Below are positions 60,766-64,000 of a stretch of 64,000 nt of DNA, piece after piece. The stretch comes from Candidatus Gastranaerophilales bacterium (lineage in GTDB: Bacteria; Cyanobacteriota; Vampirovibrionia; Gastranaerophilales; Gastranaerophilaceae). Under the pieces are notes generated by a model. That model saw only the letters and a program-made list of their open reading frames with translations, did no database searches and was not told where the DNA came from. The position numbers and the translations under genes were made by a program. The stretch covers positions 1-64,000 of the forward strand of contig CAJULX010000009.1 of assembly GCA_910587245.1 (NCBI GenBank), given 5' to 3'. The first letter of the stretch is position 1, and each line of letters opens with the position of its first letter.

Positions 60766-63456
60766 TTATTGAAATTTTTGTTTAATTTCATCTTCTATTT
60801 TCTGGAAGACATTTTTAATGTTCGCTATATTTTTAGCTGAACCCTGCGCCATTTGCGGTTTTCCTCCGCCTTTACCGTCGCATTCCTTCATAATTTTTGA
60901 AACAATGTCGCCTGCGGATATTCCCTTTTTCACAAATTCATCGCTTACTTTAGCTATTACAAAACCTGCATTATCAGGCTTTTTCGAACATAAAACAATG
61001 ATTGATTCGCCAAGTTTTTTAGAAAACATTTCAAGACCGAATTTTAAAGCATTTGGATTATGGTCTTCAATCAGTGTAATAAAGAGTTTGCCTGTTTTTT
61101 CGCCTATTTTTATATCCTGTGCATGTGAAGCTAAAGATTCAAATTTTCCGCTTGCAATTTGCGCCTCAAGCTCTGATATACGTGCACTTTGCGCCTTATT
61201 TTCTTCGGTTAATTTTTCAATGCGTTCAGCTACTTCATCGGTTTTTAATTTATATTTATGGGCGATTTCATCGATTTGGCGGGCTTTTTCTGCAAGATAA
61301 TCAAATGCGGAATTAGAGCACAAAACCTCTATTCTCCTTACCCCTGCTGAACTTGCGCCTTCCGATACAATTTTTGCAAGTCTCAGGTCTTTGCTGTTTG
61401 ATACGTGACATCCGCCGCAAAGCTCTTTAGAACAGCATTTTCCACCCCCGGAAGTATTGGCATTTTCATCTATAAAGCTTACTACGCGTACTTTATCGCC
61501 GTATTTTTCACCGAAAAGAGCCATAGCGCCTGAATTTTTAGCTTCTTCGATATCCATAACTTCTGTTTTGCCAACCAAACCTTTATTTATCCAGAAGTTA
61601 ATCAGGGCTTCGGTTTTGGCGATTTCATCTTTTGTCATTGCACGCTCAAATGAAAAATCGTATCTTGTTCTGTTTTCTTCTACCTGAGAACCTGCCTGAT
61701 GTACCTGATTTCCAAGCGTGTCAATCAATGCAGCCTGCAGAAGGTGCGCTAATGAGTGGTGTTTCTCGATTTCCGCTCTTTTTAAAGTATCAATTTTTGC
61801 ATTTACGGCTGCCCCTTTTGAAATTGCCCCTTTAACCCTGTGGGCAAAGACGTTTTGAACTTTAAATGTCTTTAAAACCTCTACGCTGTCGCCGTTTTCA
61901 AGTTCCAGTATCCCGCTGTCGCCTATTTGACCGCCGGATTCAGCGTAAAAGGGAGTTATATCAAGGATTACATCCGAAATATCATCTTCATTTGTAATTT
62001 CAACCTCTTCTCCGTTTTTAATTATGGCTAGAACCCTTGCCTTTGCTTCATTTTGGGTATATCCTACAAAATTTGTTGCAGGATGGTTTGTATAATTTTT
62101 ATCATCAGCAAGAACAACTTTTTGCATTGAAGCACGGGCACGCTCTTTCTGTTCTGCCATAAGGGTTTTAAATGCTTCTTCATTAACATCCATGAAGTGT
62201 TCCTGTGCAATTTCTTTTGTTAATTCAAGCGGGAAACCGTATGTATCATAGAGTTTGAAACAGTTTTCGCCTGAAATTACCTTTTCACCTTTGGCTTTTG
62301 CTTCTTTTAAAATTTCTTCCATAAGGCTATAACCGCGCTGGAGTGTTAATTTGAACCTTTCTTCTTCCTGAAGAATTGTTTTTTGAATTTTTTCGGCTTT
62401 TTCGGCTAATTCAGGGTATGCTTCTTTATAAATCGCTATAACCTTCTCTACGATTGGTTTTAGGAAGGGTAATTCAAGACCGAGCATATACCCGTGGCGC
62501 AAAGCGCGTCTTAAAATCATCCTTAAAACGTAGCCCCTGCCTTCATTTGAGGGGGTAACGCCGTCTGCTATTAAGAAACTTACACATCTTGTGTGGTCCG
62601 TAATAATTCTTAATGAAATATCGGTTTTTTCGTTTTCGCCATATTTTTTTCCTGAAATTTTACAAACTTCATCCAGAATTTGTCTTAAAAGGTCGGTTTC
62701 AAAGGTGGAAGCCGCGCCCTGACACACCATTGCGATACGCTCTAAGCCCATTCCCGTATCAACGTTTTTCTTTTCAAGCGGTTGCAAATTTCCTTTTTCA
62801 TCCTGAAAAAGCTCTGTAAATACAAGGTTCCAGATTTCAACCCACCTGTTGCATTCGCAGGTTGCAATTGAACAGTCATCAGAGCATTTTAAGTGTTCGC
62901 CCAGGTCGTAATGAATTTCGCTGCAAGGACCGCAGGAGCCTGAAATGCCGACAGGGCCCCAGAAATTATCCTTTTTGCCCTTTTTTAAAATTCTTTCTTT
63001 GGGCACGCCTGCTTTTTGCCAGATTTCACCTGCCTCATCGTCATTTTCATAGATGGTAATCCAGAGGCGGTCTTTGTCTAAGCCTAAGTAATTTGTTACA
63101 AAATCCCAGCTCCAGGGGATAATTTCTTCTTTAAAATAATCGCCGAAACTGAAATTGCCGAGCATTTCGAAAAACGTATGGTGTCTAGGGGTTCTGCCTA
63201 CATTCTCGATATCGGAATCTTTTCCGCCGGCACGTGCGCATTTTTGGCAGGATGCTGCTCTTGCAGGCTCATAGGGCGGGGTTTCAATTCCTAAAAAATA
63301 AGGTATAAACTGCACCATTCCTGCTGTTGTCAGCAGAATTGTAGGGTTATTCGGCACAAGGGATGAGCTTTTTATTCTTGTATGCTGATGATTTTTTTCA
63401 AAAAAGCTTAAAAATGCTTCCCTTATTTCATCACACGTTTTTGGCTTATTATTCAT
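60766..63456 (-). CDS. alaS: Alanyl-tRNA synthetase
   Basis: The enzyme charges tRNA-Ala and edits misactivated Gly/Ser. The 896 residues have the class II core (FFEKNHQHTRIKSSSLVP; GRTPRHHTFFEMLGNFSFGDYFK; GLERIAMVCQG), the editing domain with HSLAHLLQAAL and CGGCHVSN (zinc ligands), and a C-terminal domain with the GGGKPQMAQG motif. The start faces the fixC-like gene with 120 nt between. Confidence 0.97.
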   Translation of the reverse strand: MNNKPKTCDEIREAFLSFFEKNHQHTRIKSSSLVPNNPTILLTTAGMVQFIPYFLGIETPPYEPARAASCQKCARAGGKDSDIENVGRTPRHHTFFEMLGNFSFGDYFKEEIIPWSWDFVTNYLGLDKDRLWITIYENDDEAGEIWQKAGVPKERILKKGKKDNFWGPVGISGSCGPCSEIHYDLGEHLKCSDDCSIATCECNRWVEIWNLVFTELFQDEKGNLQPLEKKNVDTGMGLERIAMVCQGAASTFETDLLRQILDEVCKISGKKYGENEKTDISLRIITDHTRCVSFLIADGVTPSNEGRGYVLRMILRRALRHGYMLGLELPFLKPIVEKVIAIYKEAYPELAEKAEKIQKTILQEEERFKLTLQRGYSLMEEILKEAKAKGEKVISGENCFKLYDTYGFPLELTKEIAQEHFMDVNEEAFKTLMAEQKERARASMQKVVLADDKNYTNHPATNFVGYTQNEAKARVLAIIKNGEEVEITNEDDISDVILDITPFYAESGGQIGDSGILELENGDSVEVLKTFKVQNVFAHRVKGAISKGAAVNAKIDTLKRAEIEKHHSLAHLLQAALIDTLGNQVHQAGSQVEENRTRYDFSFERAMTKDEIAKTEALINFWINKGLVGKTEVMDIEEAKNSGAMALFGEKYGDKVRVVSFIDENANTSGGGKCCSKELCGGCHVSNSKDLRLAKIVSEGASSAGVRRIEVLCSNSAFDYLAEKARQIDEIAHKYKLKTDEVAERIEKLTEENKAQSARISELEAQIASGKFESLASHAQDIKIGEKTGKLFITLIEDHNPNALKFGLEMFSKKLGESIIVLCSKKPDNAGFVIAKVSDEFVKKGISAGDIVSKIMKECDGKGGGKPQMAQGSAKNIANIKNVFQKIEDEIKQKFQ

Positions 63457-63560
63457 ATCTTTTCCTTTTAATTCCGTTAAAATCTAAGTAAATATTATCA
63501 TAAAAATATTTGCCTGCGTAACTTAATTGTAATAATAACTTTTAAAATTTATAATTGGTG

Positions 63561-63566
63561 TATAAT
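63561..63566 (+). promoter_or_regulatory. Probable -10 element of the fixC-like gene
   Basis: TATAAT ends 10 nt before ATG 63577. With a start of transcription about 6-7 nt downstream, the mRNA leader would be only a few nt. No Shine-Dalgarno is seen, so the gene may be leaderless. Confidence 0.45.
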
Positions 63567-63576
63567 TATTTTTACT

Positions 63577-64000
63577 ATGGATAAAGAAAAATTTAACATT
63601 GATGCGATAGTTGTAGGAGCAGGCCCCGCAGGGATAAGCGCCGCTTTAACTTTAAAAAGAGGGGGTAAAAACGTTGTTGTTATAGAACGTTCCGATAAAG
63701 CGGGCACAAAAAATATGTTCGGCGGGGCGGTATATTTAAATTCCATAAAATCAATTCTGCCTGAAAGCTTTAATAAAGCGCCTTATGAGAGGTTTATCGT
63801 TAATCATACATATTCTTTTTTGAATGATTCAGGGTCGGTTGATATTAAATCTTCGGCTCTTGCGGATAATTCAACAGCTACGGTTATGCGGCCGAAATTT
63901 GACGCTTGGCTTGTTGAGGAGGCTAAAAAAGAAGGGGTTTATTTTGCGCCGAGGACTCTTGTTAAAAAATTAATATATAAAAACGGTTCCGTTGTGGGTG
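63577..64000 (+). CDS. FAD-dependent oxidoreductase, FixC/geranylgeranyl-reductase-like, partial
   Basis: The first ~141 residues (3' end outside window) show the dinucleotide-binding motif IVVGAGPAGISAALTLKRGGKNVVVIERSDKAG (GxGxxG), then NMFGGAVYLNSI and ATVMRPKFDAWLVEEAKKEGV. Such proteins include FixC and geranylgeranyl reductases, which pass electrons from ETF or reduce isoprenoid double bonds. FixABX genes are not visible, so the partner is unknown. Confidence 0.8.
   Translation, partial: MDKEKFNIDAIVVGAGPAGISAALTLKRGGKNVVVIERSDKAGTKNMFGGAVYLNSIKSILPESFNKAPYERFIVNHTYSFLNDSGSVDIKSSALADNSTATVMRPKFDAWLVEEAKKEGVYFAPRTLVKKLIYKNGSVVG

Overview
The window is about 64 kb of AT-rich, densely coded bacterial chromosome. 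The edges cut two genes: the tail of secY on the left and the start of a FixC-type oxidoreductase on the right. No rRNA, tRNA or CRISPR array was found, and no gene-free gap exceeds 300 bases. The gene set is Gram-negative-like: a TadE-like pair, a lipoprotein, a type IV prepilin-like leader, an LCP protein, glycogen synthase, 4-alpha-glucanotransferase, FlhB and a sigma-28-like factor. Together with an SSB lacking an acidic tail and many small lineage-specific proteins, this fits a gut member of the Vampirovibrionia/Melainabacteria (Gastranaerophilales type). That placement is inference from style and gene content, not from a marker comparison.

Layout. 1-2 kb: secY-adk-map on +, ended by a terminator inside the next, convergent gene. 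2-16 kb: one long - strand block (pnp, lipoprotein, two TadE-like proteins, polA, small secreted protein, priA, a tandem UvrD-like helicase and a PD-(D/E)XK nuclease). 16.3-19.2 kb: a compact + strand trio (alpha/beta hydrolase, condensation-type acyltransferase, zinc-ribbon membrane protein). 19.3-22 kb: a large glycine-rich protein with a prepilin leader disrupted in frame by two palindromic repeats. 22.2-26.5 kb: ssb, a four-carbon acid kinase (DUF1537), a PdxA-type dehydrogenase and a ligand-less hybrid-cluster-protein homologue. 26.6-28.4 kb: a half-length, residue-depleted HDAC-like gene, an MBL hydrolase and a divergent HxlR regulator. 28.4-33.1 kb: a CHASE2-GGDEF cyclase, small ORFs, an XRE regulator with a long inverted repeat, a small HTH-like protein and a divergent subtilase. 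33-41 kb: LCP protein, TPR protein, bioB-ruvA, glgA, a GT39-like membrane protein and a dolichol-phosphate-mannose-synthase-like GT2. 41-46.5 kb: lineage-specific small proteins, including an HExxH protein and a paralogue that has lost the motif, plus hisS. 46.5-64 kb: prfB with its programmed frameshift, apt, GT10 fucosyltransferase, flhB, sigma factor, malQ, phosphoesterase, MBL, TPR, DUF3137, purA, cysS, rsmI, alaS and fixC-like.

The strongest unexplained signal is a two-copy element at 30528-30644 and 40005-40145. Its 83-nt core is conserved (73/83 identical by hand alignment). It is flanked in each copy by a perfect inverted repeat whose sequence is unrelated between copies (17 and 29 bp). 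Pairing is therefore kept while sequence is not. This is expected of a structured RNA, or of a mobile element that inserts into hairpins. Other items worth attention are the repeat insertions in the prepilin leader, several apparent pseudoenzymes (Hcp-like, HDAC-like, HExxH-less paralogue), a 42-bp perfect palindrome before ssb, and palindromic candidate operators at the small regulator genes.
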